NCBI RefSeq assembly: GCF_004327285.1
Contig: NZ_QJUI01000020.1
Span: forward strand, 23,376-87,375
Direction: 5' to 3'
Source of the DNA: Phytopseudomonas daroniae
Lineage (GTDB): Bacteria; Pseudomonadota; Gammaproteobacteria; Pseudomonadales; Pseudomonadaceae
DNA: 64,000 nt
The position numbers were made by a program, and so were the translations under genes. The notes under the pieces are model-generated. The model ran no database searches. It saw only the letters and a program-made list of their open reading frames with translations, and had not been told where the DNA came from. Below, in pieces: positions 33,903-42,572 of the stretch. Numbering within the stretch: the stretch's first letter is position 1; every line of letters starts with the position of its first letter.

Positions 33903-35279
33903 ATGAGTTTCACCCGTAGACAGGTATTGGGCGGTCTGGTCGGTCTTGGCGTCGTTGGCCTGGGCGCTGGCGGCGCGCGTTATTGGCTGGGGCGCCCGTT
34001 CGACCGCAAGACCCACGACTACGAGCTGATCGCCGCGCCCCACGACATCGAGCTGGTGCCCGGCCATGTCACGCCTGCCTGGACGTTCGGCGGCCAGGCG
34101 CCCGGCGTCGAGCTGCGTTGCCGCCAGGGCGATGAACTGCGGGTGCGATTCATCAATCGTCTGCCCGAGCCGACCACCATTCACTGGCACGGCATCCGCC
34201 TGCCGCTGGAGATGGATGGCGTACCCTACGTATCCCAGTTGCCGGTATTGCCGGGCGAGTACTTCGACTACCGTTTCGTCACCCCGGATGCCGGCAGCTA
34301 CTGGTATCACCCTCACGAGTCGAGCGCGGTGCAACTGGGCCGCGGCCTGGTCGGCCCGCTGATCATCGAGGAACGCGAACCCACCGGCTTCCTGCACGAG
34401 CGCACTCTGTGCCTGAAGAGCTGGCATGTGGACGAGCAGGGCGCTTTCACCGCATTCAGCGTGCCTCGCGAAGCGGCACGCGAGGGCACCCGCGGGCGCC
34501 TGTCGACCATCAATGGCGTATCGCTGCCGACCCTGGAACTGCCGGCCGGGCAGGTGGTGCGCCTGCGTCTGATCAACGTCGACAGCACCATCACCTACCG
34601 TCTCAACCTACCCAAGGGCGATGCCCGCATCTATGCCCTGGACGGCAACCCGATCCAGCCGCGCCCGCTGGGCAAGGAATACTGGCTGGGGCCGGGCATG
34701 CGCATCGACCTGGCGCTCAAGGTGCCAGACGTCGGCAGCGACGAACTGTCGCTGCGTAACGGGCCGCTGCGCCTGGCTACCATCAAGCCGCTGGCCAGCA
34801 GCGAGCCGGCCGGTGAATGGCCGCCAGCGCTGCCGCCTAACCCCGTCGCCGAACCTGATCTGCAGCGCGCCGAAACCCTGCGCTTCAACTTCGAGTGGGC
34901 GGCGGCACTGGCATCCCCCGCCGATGAAGCCGCTGGCCGCTACAAGTACTGGCAGATCAACGGCCAGGCCTGGGACATCAACGACAAGACCTGCGCCGAT
35001 CGCCCCATCGCCAGCTTGAAGAAAGACGGCCACTACATCTTCGTGCTGCGCAACATGGCCCAGTACCAACACCCGATCCACCTGCACGGGCTGATCTTCA
35101 AGGTGCTGGACTCCAACCGTCGCAAGATCGAACCGTACTACACCGACACCTTCCTGCTCGGCAAGAACGAGACCGCGCGTATCGCCTTCGTTGCCGATAA
35201 CCCTGGCGTATGGATGTTCCACTGCCACGTCATCGACCATATGGAAACCGGCCTCATGGCCGCCATCGAGATCGCCTGA
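33903..35279 (+). CDS. multicopper oxidase with Tat signal
   Basis: 458 residues from the ATG at 33903 (MSFTRRQVLGGLVGLGVVGL), which starts a twin-arginine signal peptide; the frame runs further upstream without support. All four copper motifs are present: TIHWHG, YWYHPHES, HPIHLHG and HCHVIDHMETG. The first binding pair and the last motif place it in the three-cupredoxin CueO/CopA-like group. It probably oxidises Cu(I) or phenolics in the periplasm. It lies one base before tadA, as its counterpart does in P. aeruginosa to my knowledge, so it is backbone rather than island cargo. Confidence 0.9.
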   Translation: MSFTRRQVLGGLVGLGVVGLGAGGARYWLGRPFDRKTHDYELIAAPHDIELVPGHVTPAWTFGGQAPGVELRCRQGDELRVRFINRLPEPTTIHWHGIRLPLEMDGVPYVSQLPVLPGEYFDYRFVTPDAGSYWYHPHESSAVQLGRGLVGPLIIEEREPTGFLHERTLCLKSWHVDEQGAFTAFSVPREAAREGTRGRLSTINGVSLPTLELPAGQVVRLRLINVDSTITYRLNLPKGDARIYALDGNPIQPRPLGKEYWLGPGMRIDLALKVPDVGSDELSLRNGPLRLATIKPLASSEPAGEWPPALPPNPVAEPDLQRAETLRFNFEWAAALASPADEAAGRYKYWQINGQAWDINDKTCADRPIASLKKDGHYIFVLRNMAQYQHPIHLHGLIFKVLDSNRRKIEPYYTDTFLLGKNETARIAFVADNPGVWMFHCHVIDHMETGLMAAIEIA

Positions 35280-35280
35280 C

Positions 35281-35757
35281 ATGAGAGCCCCGCTGATCAT
35301 CGACCGCAGCCACGACGAACGCTTTATGCGCGAAGCGCTGGTGCTTGCTGGTAAAGGTGCCGAACTTGGCGAAGTGCCGGTTGGCGCCGTGCTGGTGCAG
35401 AACGGCGAGGTGATCGGCCGTGGCTTCAACTGTCCGATCTCCACGAATGACCCCAGCGCCCACGCCGAAATGGTCGCCATCCGCGCCGCCGCCCAGGCCG
35501 TCAGCAACTACCGCCTGCCCGGCAGCACTCTGTACGTGACCCTGGAACCCTGCGCCATGTGTGCCGGACTGATCGTCCACTCGCGCGTGCAGCGCGTGGT
35601 ATTCGGCGCCAGCGAACCACGGGCGGGCATGGCGGTGAGCCGTGGGCAGTTTTTCGAACAGGGCTTTCTCAACCATCGGGTGCTGGTCGAGGGTGGAGTG
35701 CTGCCGGAGGAGTGTGGGGCGGTGTTGAAGGCGTTTTTCAAGGCGCGGCGGGGCTAA
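35281..35757 (+). CDS. tadA: tRNA-specific adenosine-34 deaminase
   Basis: 158 residues from the ATG at 35281, one base after the oxidase stop. The zinc-deaminase motifs are AHAEMVAIRAA, with the catalytic Glu and first zinc His, and PCAMCAG, with the two zinc cysteines. The wording ELGEVPVGAVLVQNGEVIGR is diagnostic of TadA. It converts A34 to inosine in tRNA-Arg(ACG). The upstream extension of the frame inside the oxidase gene is a shadow. Confidence 0.95.
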   Translation: MRAPLIIDRSHDERFMREALVLAGKGAELGEVPVGAVLVQNGEVIGRGFNCPISTNDPSAHAEMVAIRAAAQAVSNYRLPGSTLYVTLEPCAMCAGLIVHSRVQRVVFGASEPRAGMAVSRGQFFEQGFLNHRVLVEGGVLPEECGAVLKAFFKARRG

Positions 35758-36394
35758 AGTACGCTGGTGTCTGTGAACGGTGTCTGAGGTTTGGCGTGTC
35801 TGGTGGCTAATCCATTGTCTTGGTGATCTAGCCCGGATACGCTTTGGCCCTATGCTGTTTTTATCGGGCAAAAGGACTTGCGATATTGGTGCATAGCTCC
35901 CCGTAATTTTTATGCCATCCGCTTTTCGTGGGGCTTTGCGCCATTTTGCGAAAAGATTATCCGACAGTCCTGTTTGGCAGGTGATGCACCATTGATGTCT
36001 ATTTATAGTTAGGCCTTCTGGAAGTACGTAATCTCCCAACAGAGCTCGGAAGCACAATTGTTGGCCCAAGCGCTTTATCAGATCAGGGTCTTTTATCCGA
36101 TCACTTGAGTAGCAATAGCCATAGTCCAATGAAGTGCGGCTTGCCGCGCATCTAGCATACGCGCTGCACAATGAGGCTTTGGCCATTGGTAGAGGGCAAA
36201 GGCTTCGATGTTGAAGCAGTCTTGGCTAAAGTCGAAGCCATAGATCAAATCCTAAAAACGGCGGGTGGCACAGGTTTTTTCAGCTAATGCGTACCGAGAA
36301 CCCCTGACAAAATATGCAAGGTCGCTCGCTTCGCTCACTCGAGATGGGCTAAAACCCACCATTTAACCAAAGGTTAGGCGTTACCAGAATCGAC
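35758..36394. other. 637-bp gap with possible cassette-recombination motifs
   Basis: No gene is well supported. A minus-strand frame from 36186 has cysteine pairs (INRHQWCITCQTGLSDNLFA), but it runs on through the tadA antisense and lacks a ribosome binding site. Two copies of GTTAGGC (36009-36015 and 36372-36378) resemble the core site of integron attC elements, the second only 17 bases before a small lipoprotein gene. The sequence is AT-rich compared with its flanks. Confidence 0.3.
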
Positions 36395-36832
36395 ATGAAA
36401 AAATACATTCCGATACTTATCGTTCCCGTCATAAACGGCTGCTCAATGTTCCCTGAGACAAAAGAGGAATTGATCAGAACAGGAAATCAAAGCCAAAAAT
36501 ATTGTATTTCGGCAGAGCGAAGTGTTGTTGAGCCACGTATTGAGGCCTATTTGTCTAAATGCTTTCGCCCTAGTTATGTAAGTGTTGGAAATGGCACGGG
36601 CTTTATTAACAACCAAACTCTATCAAAATCTCAAGAAAATGATAAAACCGAATTCTCAGTATCAGTTCCATCCGGTACAGGAGCAGGATATTTTTTGAAT
36701 GTGGTTGTCACCGATGGTGAAGCCAACTGCAAAACAGAAATGTCGGCCACTGCCTATAACTTTATGTGGGAGCGGAATTTCAGCAAGCTGCTTGAGAGTG
36801 CAAACGGCGGACATCCTTGGTGCCCCATGTAG
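36395..36832 (+). CDS. small putative lipoprotein
   Basis: 145 residues with a lipoprotein signal peptide (MKKYIPILIVPVINGC; lipobox V-I-N-G-C, lipidated at Cys16). The mature part has several cysteines and a polar middle (VSVGNGTGFINNQTLSKSQE). I do not recognise the family. The gene is AT-rich and framed by GTTAGGC 17 bases before its start and GCCTGAC directly after its stop, the layout of an integron gene cassette, though no full attC hairpin can be drawn. Confidence 0.6.
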   Translation: MKKYIPILIVPVINGCSMFPETKEELIRTGNQSQKYCISAERSVVEPRIEAYLSKCFRPSYVSVGNGTGFINNQTLSKSQENDKTEFSVSVPSGTGAGYFLNVVVTDGEANCKTEMSATAYNFMWERNFSKLLESANGGHPWCPM

Positions 36833-36845
36833 GCCTGACCAGCTC

Positions 36846-36961
36846 GTAGGGTGGATAACGCTTCATCTATCCACCGTGTCGTTCGGGCGTCACATAGTAG
36901 CAGGTAAACAGCCGGTAATCTGTAACTGCCAGAGTGGATGAAAAAATATCATCCACCCTAC
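36846..36961. repeat. GTAGGGTGGA dispersed palindromic element, copy 5 (longer)
   Basis: 116 bp with ends GTAGGGTGGATAACGCTTCA and ATATCATCCACCCTAC. The interior is longer and divergent compared with the other copies. Confidence 0.65.
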
Positions 36962-37135
36962 GCAGAGCAAGCCAGTGATATGCGGGAGTCTCGGAACACT
37001 CAGGGAAATTTGGATGCATGGGTTTAATTATTGATAGGTAGGTGGTTTTAGAGGGGCAGAGAGGCTTCAGGAGATAATCGTGATCTATCCCAGAATACTG
37101 ATTTTGCGTTAGTAGTGAATGGGAGATACCAAAAA

Positions 37136-37435
37136 TTGAAGAGGTTTATATTGGTCGGATTTGCCGCTTTAGTTTTGTCAGGTTGCACCTGGACTGCTGC
37201 AACTGAGATTGCACCAGGCCAGTATGCAATTACAAGTCACGGCAGCGCCTTTAATTCTCGCGGGGGATTGCTGGAGAAGATAAATAGAAAAGCGAGCAAG
37301 GTATGCAATGGACAGTCATACCGGCTGGAGGGCGACGCTGATGCCAATATGCTGGTCGCTACGAAAACCCAGTTTGGTGACACACCCACTACAGTGCTTG
37401 GGCTCACTGCGATTTGTGATGAGGATCGCCAGTAG
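37136..37435 (+). CDS. small putative lipoprotein
   Basis: About 99 residues from a TTG at 37136 with GGGAGA nine bases upstream; a GTG at 37115 would add seven. The signal sequence LKRFILVGFAALVLSGC ends in a good lipobox (L-S-G-C). The mature domain has a pair of cysteines and reads SRGGLLEKINRKASKVCNGQ. It is a small envelope protein of unknown role, in style similar to YmgG/Slp-like stress lipoproteins, but I cannot place it in a family. Confidence 0.6.
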   Translation: MKRFILVGFAALVLSGCTWTAATEIAPGQYAITSHGSAFNSRGGLLEKINRKASKVCNGQSYRLEGDADANMLVATKTQFGDTPTTVLGLTAICDEDRQ

Positions 37436-37838
37436 GTTGGTTGTGCGCTGAGTTCGTCGGATAGTGGTGGGGCCACTTAAAGCCCCTGCCACTCGCCAGT
37501 GTCAGCTGCACGGTTGGGATTCATCGAGTCATCAGGCGAACAGCCAGAATACTTTCAGGAGCAACGCGGTAAGGCGGATCAATCCTTGTAAGGATGGATT
37601 AGCGAAGCGTAATCCGTCGTTTACCGCGTGCCTGTTGAACTCGTTGCTTAACCAACACCTCTCTTTCTACCTGTAACGTTCGGTGTGGCTTCGTGCGGCG
37701 GATTACGCCTTCGGCTAATACGCCCTACGGTTCTATGTGCAGGCGGTTGGGGAGCTCTATCGGGTCGAGCGCTGGCCGTAAGCTGTCGTTTTTAGATCGC
37801 CCCCACGCTTTTCGTAGGAGCGATCAAGTGTTTAGCGC
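37436..37838. repeat. non-coding gap with a 64-base palindrome and a GGATTACGCC repeat
   Basis: A large inverted repeat lies at 37565-37628. Its ends are CGCGGTAA and TTACCGCG, and GGCGGAT near the left end pairs with ATCCGTC near the right. At 37697-37733 GGATTACGCCTTCGGCTAAT repeats the unit seen near 5866. There is no supported gene in the gap. Confidence 0.55.
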
Positions 37839-39422
37839 TCAGATCACCCTGAACCCGTGCGTGCCATCCCGGCCCAGTTGTTCGACCAGGCCGAACTCCC
37901 AGTCCAGATAACCCTGCATCGCTTCGCGTGGATTGTCCGTGCCCTCGTAGGGGCGGCGGTAGCGGTCGCTGCGCGGGACGGCCAGGTGCTGTTCGCCGGA
38001 TTCATCGGGTAGGCCTGCGGCGAACCAGGCGGCGTTGCCACCGGCGAGCAGGAACACCGGTTTGCCGGTCAGGGTGTGCAGTTCGCTGACCACGAAGCGA
38101 GCCAGCAGGCTGCTGCCGCAGGTGAGTACGTAGCGCTCGGCCACTGGCAGGTTTTCCAGGGCTTGCGGCAGTTGTGCGCGGATGGCCCAGTGGGCTCCGG
38201 CAATATGGCGTTTGACGTGGTTGGCGCTGGTGGTGAAATCGATCACCACGGTGTCGCCTGCCGCTAGCCAGGTTTGCAGGGTGTGCGGGCTGATTTCCTC
38301 GGCCTGTGGCAGGGCGGGCAGGGGAGCGGGCCAGGCGCCGGTTTCGCTGAAGGCGCTCGGCGGCAGATTGTCCAGCACATGCACGTCCCAGCCCAGTTGA
38401 GCCAGCCAGGAGGCGCTCATGTTGGCGCGCACGCCGTCGTCGTCGGCCAGGACGATGCGCGCACCGCGTACGCTGGCGAAGTGATCGGTTTCCTGTACCA
38501 ACTGGCCGCCCGGCGTGGAGCGCGAGCCGGGCAGGTGGCCGGCTTCGTATTCTTCCGGGGTGCGCACGTCGAACAGGTAGGTGGTGCGTGCCGGTTGTGC
38601 CTGCCAGCTCGCCAGGTGTTCGAGCGTGGCACGGCCGACACCGGCCTTGTCGGCCACGGCGCGGGCAGATTGTACGGCCTGTTCGTGGTTGCTCGCGCTG
38701 ACCTCGCCAAAGCGGCGGCTCTGGCCGTGTTCCAGTTGCTGACCGGCCAGCGTCCAGCCGATGGTGCCGTTGCGCAGCGCGGCGACCGGGTTGGGCACGC
38801 CGGCATTCACCAGCGACTGGGTGCCGATGATGCTGCGGGTACGGCCGGCACAGTTGACGATGATCTGCGTGGCTGGATTCGGCGCCAGTTCGCGGGCACG
38901 CAGCACCAGTTCGGCACCGGGCACGCTGATCCCGGTGGGGATGCTCATGGTCTGGTATTCGTCGAAGCGGCGGGCGTCGAGCACCACCACGTCGGCCTTG
39001 GCATCGAGCAGGGCCTGTACCTCTTCGGCGGCCAGCGACGGGGTGTGGCGCTGACTTTCCACCAGCTCGCCAAAGGCCTTGCTCGGTACGTTGACATCGC
39101 GGAACAGCTCGCCACCGGCGTTGCGCCAGCCGGCCAGTTGGCCTGCCAGCAGGGCTACGTTGCTGTAACCGAGTTTCAGCAGGCGCTCGGCGGCGACCTG
39201 GGCCAGGCCTTCGCCATCGTCATAGACGGTGATCGCGGTGTCGCGGCGCGGCACCCGTGCGTAGATTTCCAGCTCCAGTTTCGACAGTGGGATGTTGGCG
39301 GCGAACAGCGGGTGTTCTTCGGCGAAGGGCGCTTCTTCGCGCACATCGATCAAGGCGACTTCCTGCTGTTGCAGCAGGGCGGTGCGGATGTCGGCGAAAG
39401 AGCGGGTTACGACATGGCTCAT
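37839..39422 (-). CDS. multidomain rhodanese-like sulfurtransferase
   Basis: 527 residues comprising four rhodanese-like domains at roughly 10-110, 130-235, 265-355 and 375-480. The second has an active-site loop IIVNCAGRTRS and the fourth YVLTCGSSLLAR, both with cysteine. In domains 1 and 3 the loop has Asp instead (VYDDGEG, ADDDGVRA), so they are probably inactive. Rhodaneses move sulfane sulfur. The thiol dioxygenase gene lies three bases upstream on the same strand, so the pair likely handles thiol-derived sulfur: the dioxygenase makes a sulfinate and the rhodanese deals with sulfur downstream. Confidence 0.88.
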   Translation of the reverse strand: MSHVVTRSFADIRTALLQQQEVALIDVREEAPFAEEHPLFAANIPLSKLELEIYARVPRRDTAITVYDDGEGLAQVAAERLLKLGYSNVALLAGQLAGWRNAGGELFRDVNVPSKAFGELVESQRHTPSLAAEEVQALLDAKADVVVLDARRFDEYQTMSIPTGISVPGAELVLRARELAPNPATQIIVNCAGRTRSIIGTQSLVNAGVPNPVAALRNGTIGWTLAGQQLEHGQSRRFGEVSASNHEQAVQSARAVADKAGVGRATLEHLASWQAQPARTTYLFDVRTPEEYEAGHLPGSRSTPGGQLVQETDHFASVRGARIVLADDDGVRANMSASWLAQLGWDVHVLDNLPPSAFSETGAWPAPLPALPQAEEISPHTLQTWLAAGDTVVIDFTTSANHVKRHIAGAHWAIRAQLPQALENLPVAERYVLTCGSSLLARFVVSELHTLTGKPVFLLAGGNAAWFAAGLPDESGEQHLAVPRSDRYRRPYEGTDNPREAMQGYLDWEFGLVEQLGRDGTHGFRVI

Positions 39423-39425
39423 AGT

Positions 39426-40028
39426 TCAGGACTCGTGTTGGGCAGGCTGCCGTTGGGCAATGGAGGGAGGCGTGGAGTAGCCGGAAATGAACAGTTTCTC
39501 GCTGCCGTCTTCACGGTACACGGCGCGATTCACCGCGCCGATGTCGGCACCGTAGACGTGGATGCTGATCGACACGCGATCGTCGAAGGCATTGCTGACC
39601 TGATGGATATCGCCGATGCGTGGCGACACCGCTTCGACCTGGCCGGGCTGCAGACGCACGGCGTCGCCATCGGCTTCCAGGCGTCCATCTGCGTGGCGGG
39701 TGAAACTCTGGGAGTCCTCTGCGCCACGCAGCATGCCGATCAGCCCCCAGACGCGGTGGTCGTGTACGGGGGTGCTTTGCCCCGGGCCCCAGACGAAGCT
39801 GACCACCGAGAAACGTTGCGCAGGGTCGAGATGCAGCAGGTATTGCTGGTAGCGCTCGGTGCTGGGTTGCGCGAGTTCATTCGGCAGCCAGTCATCGTGG
39901 CTGATCAGTTGCTGCAGCAGCTCGCCGCCTTGTTCGATCAGAGTGGCTTCATCGGGGGCACGGTTTAGCAGTTCTGAGAGGCCGTGAACGAAGGCGTTCA
40001 GGCGTTGCGGGGTGGCGGGGGGGCTCAT
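39426..40028 (-). CDS. cysteine dioxygenase-type thiol dioxygenase (3-mercaptopropionate dioxygenase-like)
   Basis: 200 residues, a single cupin. The iron ligands can be counted: H89 and H91 in STPVHDHRVWG and H142 in GDIHQVSNAF, the same positions as in the P. aeruginosa 3-mercaptopropionate dioxygenase as I recall. The short length and the absence of a Cys before the second cupin motif also fit the bacterial 3MDO/CDO group, which oxidises 3-mercaptopropionate or cysteine to the sulfinic acid. It is first in an operon with the rhodanese gene. Confidence 0.88.
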   Translation of the reverse strand: MSPPATPQRLNAFVHGLSELLNRAPDEATLIEQGGELLQQLISHDDWLPNELAQPSTERYQQYLLHLDPAQRFSVVSFVWGPGQSTPVHDHRVWGLIGMLRGAEDSQSFTRHADGRLEADGDAVRLQPGQVEAVSPRIGDIHQVSNAFDDRVSISIHVYGADIGAVNRAVYREDGSEKLFISGYSTPPSIAQRQPAQHES

Positions 40029-40416
40029 GGCAGGTAATCCGTAGCGGTTTAGCGCTAAGGTAGCAATCCGTTATTGATTATAAAAATTCAATTTATGCAT
40101 AAGCTAATATGCGGATTGAGTAATTTCAGGTGTGTCGTTCGAACCGCCTTTCGTGTTGCCAGCGTTTTTTCTCCCTCTGCTTCGCGCCTCGGATCATTTC
40201 TGCTTCCGGCCTTTTATGGGCTTGTGGCGCACGCTTGAGCCTGTCTCACGATTTTTAATTATTTTGCATATTAGGATATTCCTAAAATGAATTTCATTTT
40301 CTGCTCGTCTCTCTATAAATTTTATAAGAACTAGCCAGTAAAGACGTTTTTATTATAAGTGAGGCGTCCGCAATAGCTTGGCTCCCGGACATGACCACGT
40401 GACAGGAAATTGCGAC
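40029..40416. promoter_or_regulatory. divergent AT-rich intergenic region of two sulfur operons
   Basis: 388 bp between the divergent dioxygenase and monooxygenase genes with two AT-rich patches (40070-40120 and 40255-40360), as expected for two promoters. I could not identify a clear CysB site or a -35/-10 pair. Confidence 0.4.
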
Positions 40417-41514
40417 ATGAGCATCGAAATCATCGGCATGATCACGGCCGCGCCGGCTTCGGAAGTGGATCAGCCACTGGGTGATGCGGTGGATCCGGCG
40501 TTCGTCGCCCGGTTCGCCCAGGCCCATGAAGAGGCGGGCTTCGACCGCGTACTGGTCGGCTATTTCTCCAACGGCCCGGAAGGCGCGGTGGTCAGCTCCT
40601 TCGCTGCCGCCGCGACACGCAAGCTGGGCATTCTGCTGGCTTACCGGCCGGGCATGATCGCGCCGTCGCTGGCCGCCCGACAGCTCGCCACCCTGGATCA
40701 GTTCAGCGGCGGACGCCTGGCACTCAATGTGGTCAGTGGCGGCAATGATGAGGATCTGCAGCGTGACGGCGATTACCTCAATCACACGCAACGTTACGCC
40801 CGCACCGAAGAATACCTGCAGGCACTGAAGGCGATCTGGACGGCCGAGCAGCCGGTGGATTTCAGTGGTGATTTCTATCGCTTCCAGGGCGCCTCGCCGG
40901 CGGTGCGTTGCAGCCAACGGCCACACATCCCGATCTATTTCAGCGGTGCATCGGCTGCGGCGGTGCAGGTCGCGGCGCAGCATGCGGACACCTACATGCT
41001 CTGGGGCGAGCCGCTGGCTTCGGTGGCTGAGCAGGTCGCCAGCGTAAGGGCTGCGGCCGCGGCGCGAGGTCGCACGCCCAGGTTCTCGGTGTCGTTCCGG
41101 CCCATCGTTGCCGACACCGAAGAGGCGGCCTGGAAACGTGCTGCCGAGATACTCGAACAGATTCGCGAAAACCGTACCCGTCTGGGGCTGCCCCTCACCG
41201 AGCACGCACCCGAGAACGTCGGTTCCCAGCGCCTGCTGGCGGCAGCGGGGCAGGGCGAGGTGCTGGACAGTCGTTTGTGGATGGGCGTTGCCCGTTTGAC
41301 CGGTGCCCGCTGGAATTCCACCTCGCTGGTCGGCACGCCGGAACAGGTCGCCGCCGCATTGGGCGAGTACTACAAACTCGGTGTTTCCACCTTTCTGATT
41401 CGCGGTTTCGACCCATTGGGCGATGCCATCACTTACGGGCAGGGGCTGATTCCCGCCATTCACGAGCAGGTCGCCCGCTTGGCGCCCGGCAATTCCGAGG
41501 ATCCATCGCAATGA
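40417..41514 (+). CDS. LLM-class flavin-dependent monooxygenase (SsuD-like alkanesulfonate monooxygenase)
   Basis: 365 residues from the ATG at 40417 (MSIEIIGMITAAPASE), with ACAGGAAAT upstream; the frame upstream is not needed. SsuD-like motifs: HEEAGFDRVLVGYFS, SGGRLALNVVSGGNDEDLQR, RYARTEEYL and WMGVARLTGARWNSTSLVGT. These enzymes use reduced FMN and O2 to cleave sulfonates to aldehyde and sulfite. Its stop overlaps the start of the first binding-protein gene (ATGA), so it is co-transcribed with sulfonate-type uptake components. Confidence 0.9.
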   Translation: MSIEIIGMITAAPASEVDQPLGDAVDPAFVARFAQAHEEAGFDRVLVGYFSNGPEGAVVSSFAAAATRKLGILLAYRPGMIAPSLAARQLATLDQFSGGRLALNVVSGGNDEDLQRDGDYLNHTQRYARTEEYLQALKAIWTAEQPVDFSGDFYRFQGASPAVRCSQRPHIPIYFSGASAAAVQVAAQHADTYMLWGEPLASVAEQVASVRAAAAARGRTPRFSVSFRPIVADTEEAAWKRAAEILEQIRENRTRLGLPLTEHAPENVGSQRLLAAAGQGEVLDSRLWMGVARLTGARWNSTSLVGTPEQVAAALGEYYKLGVSTFLIRGFDPLGDAITYGQGLIPAIHEQVARLAPGNSEDPSQ

Positions 41515-42455
41515 AACTGTCCGCACTGTTGCGCACCGCACTGGCCGGCGCGTTCCTGGCTGCACCTCTGGTTCAGGCCTCCGAGCAGATCACCCTGCGC
41601 GTGGGTGACCAGAACTACTACAACGTCCGCGCTTCGGTGGAGGCATCCGGTGTGCTGGAGGGCGCGCCCTACAAGGTCGACTGGAAACATTTCCAATCCG
41701 CCGCACCAGTCGCTGAAGGCCTGGATGCCGGCGCGCTGGATCTCGGCTTTCTCGGTGATTCGGGTTTTATCTTCCTGGCTGCCAAGGGTGCGCCGGTGAA
41801 GTTGATCGGCGTGTCGCGGCAGAATCCGGACACCATTGCCCTGCTGGTGCCCAAGGATTCGCCGGCCAAGACCATCGCCGACCTGAAAGGCAAGAAGGTC
41901 GCTTACTGGCCGGGCGCCTGGAGCCAGCAGTTGACCCTGCGCGCCCTGGAGAAAGCCGGGTTGCCTCGCGACTACGTGGAGTTCGTCAAGCTGATGCCCA
42001 TCGACGCCGCCGCGGCCTTGCCGCAAGGCAGCATCGACGCGTTTCCGGTGTGGGAACCCTACATTTCCCAGCAGATCGTGTTCTCCGGCGCCAAACCAAT
42101 CATCACCGCACGTGACCTGATGCCGGGGCTGTCGAGCATCGCGGCCAACGCCGACACCCTGGATGAGAAACGTGCTGCGATCAGCGATTTCCTCAGCCGT
42201 CTGCAGAAAGCCCGAGCCTGGGTCGAAGCGAACAAGGAAACCTACGCCGACCTGTGGGCGAAGAAAGCCAGCCTCGATCAGGCCGTATCCCGCCACTGGA
42301 TTGGCCAGGCCAACATGAGCGTCGGCCCGGTGGATGAGCAGGCGGCTCGCGACTATCAGGACACTGCCGATTTCCTCGTCGAAACCGGCGCACTGCCCAA
42401 GGCGTTCGACACCAAGGGCGTTATCGATACCTCGTTCGGCGACGCCTTCAAATAA
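41511..42455 (+). CDS. aliphatic sulfonate ABC binding protein (SsuA-like)
   Basis: 314 residues from the ATG at 41511. Signal peptide to about residue 23 (cut after VQA). The mature protein has the SsuA/NMT1-like fold: ITLRVGDQNYYNVRASVEAS, LDAGALDLGFLGDSG, VLLV-type strand TIALLVPKDSPAKTIADLKG and AFPVWEPYISQQIV. It binds a sulfonate or a related organosulfur compound. Translationally coupled to the monooxygenase. No permease or ATPase gene follows. Confidence 0.87.
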   Translation: MKLSALLRTALAGAFLAAPLVQASEQITLRVGDQNYYNVRASVEASGVLEGAPYKVDWKHFQSAAPVAEGLDAGALDLGFLGDSGFIFLAAKGAPVKLIGVSRQNPDTIALLVPKDSPAKTIADLKGKKVAYWPGAWSQQLTLRALEKAGLPRDYVEFVKLMPIDAAAALPQGSIDAFPVWEPYISQQIVFSGAKPIITARDLMPGLSSIAANADTLDEKRAAISDFLSRLQKARAWVEANKETYADLWAKKASLDQAVSRHWIGQANMSVGPVDEQAARDYQDTADFLVETGALPKAFDTKGVIDTSFGDAFK

Positions 42456-42572
42456 GCCAGGGTCTGCCACCGCACCGGCGGAGCAGGCAGCGTCAACATC
42501 ATTTTCTTTCGAGTCTTGTGAGCGTACCCACGCAGCAGCTCTTGTCGCGTAATCGCCATTGGAGTCTGTCGC

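Noticed and set aside
35254..36186. A 310-residue minus-strand gene overlapping tadA
   Set aside because: Two-thirds of it is antisense to tadA. The remaining ~120 residues have no ribosome binding site or known family.
38274..39968. A 564-residue plus-strand frame over the rhodanese and dioxygenase genes
   Set aside because: Antisense shadow with no recognisable domain.
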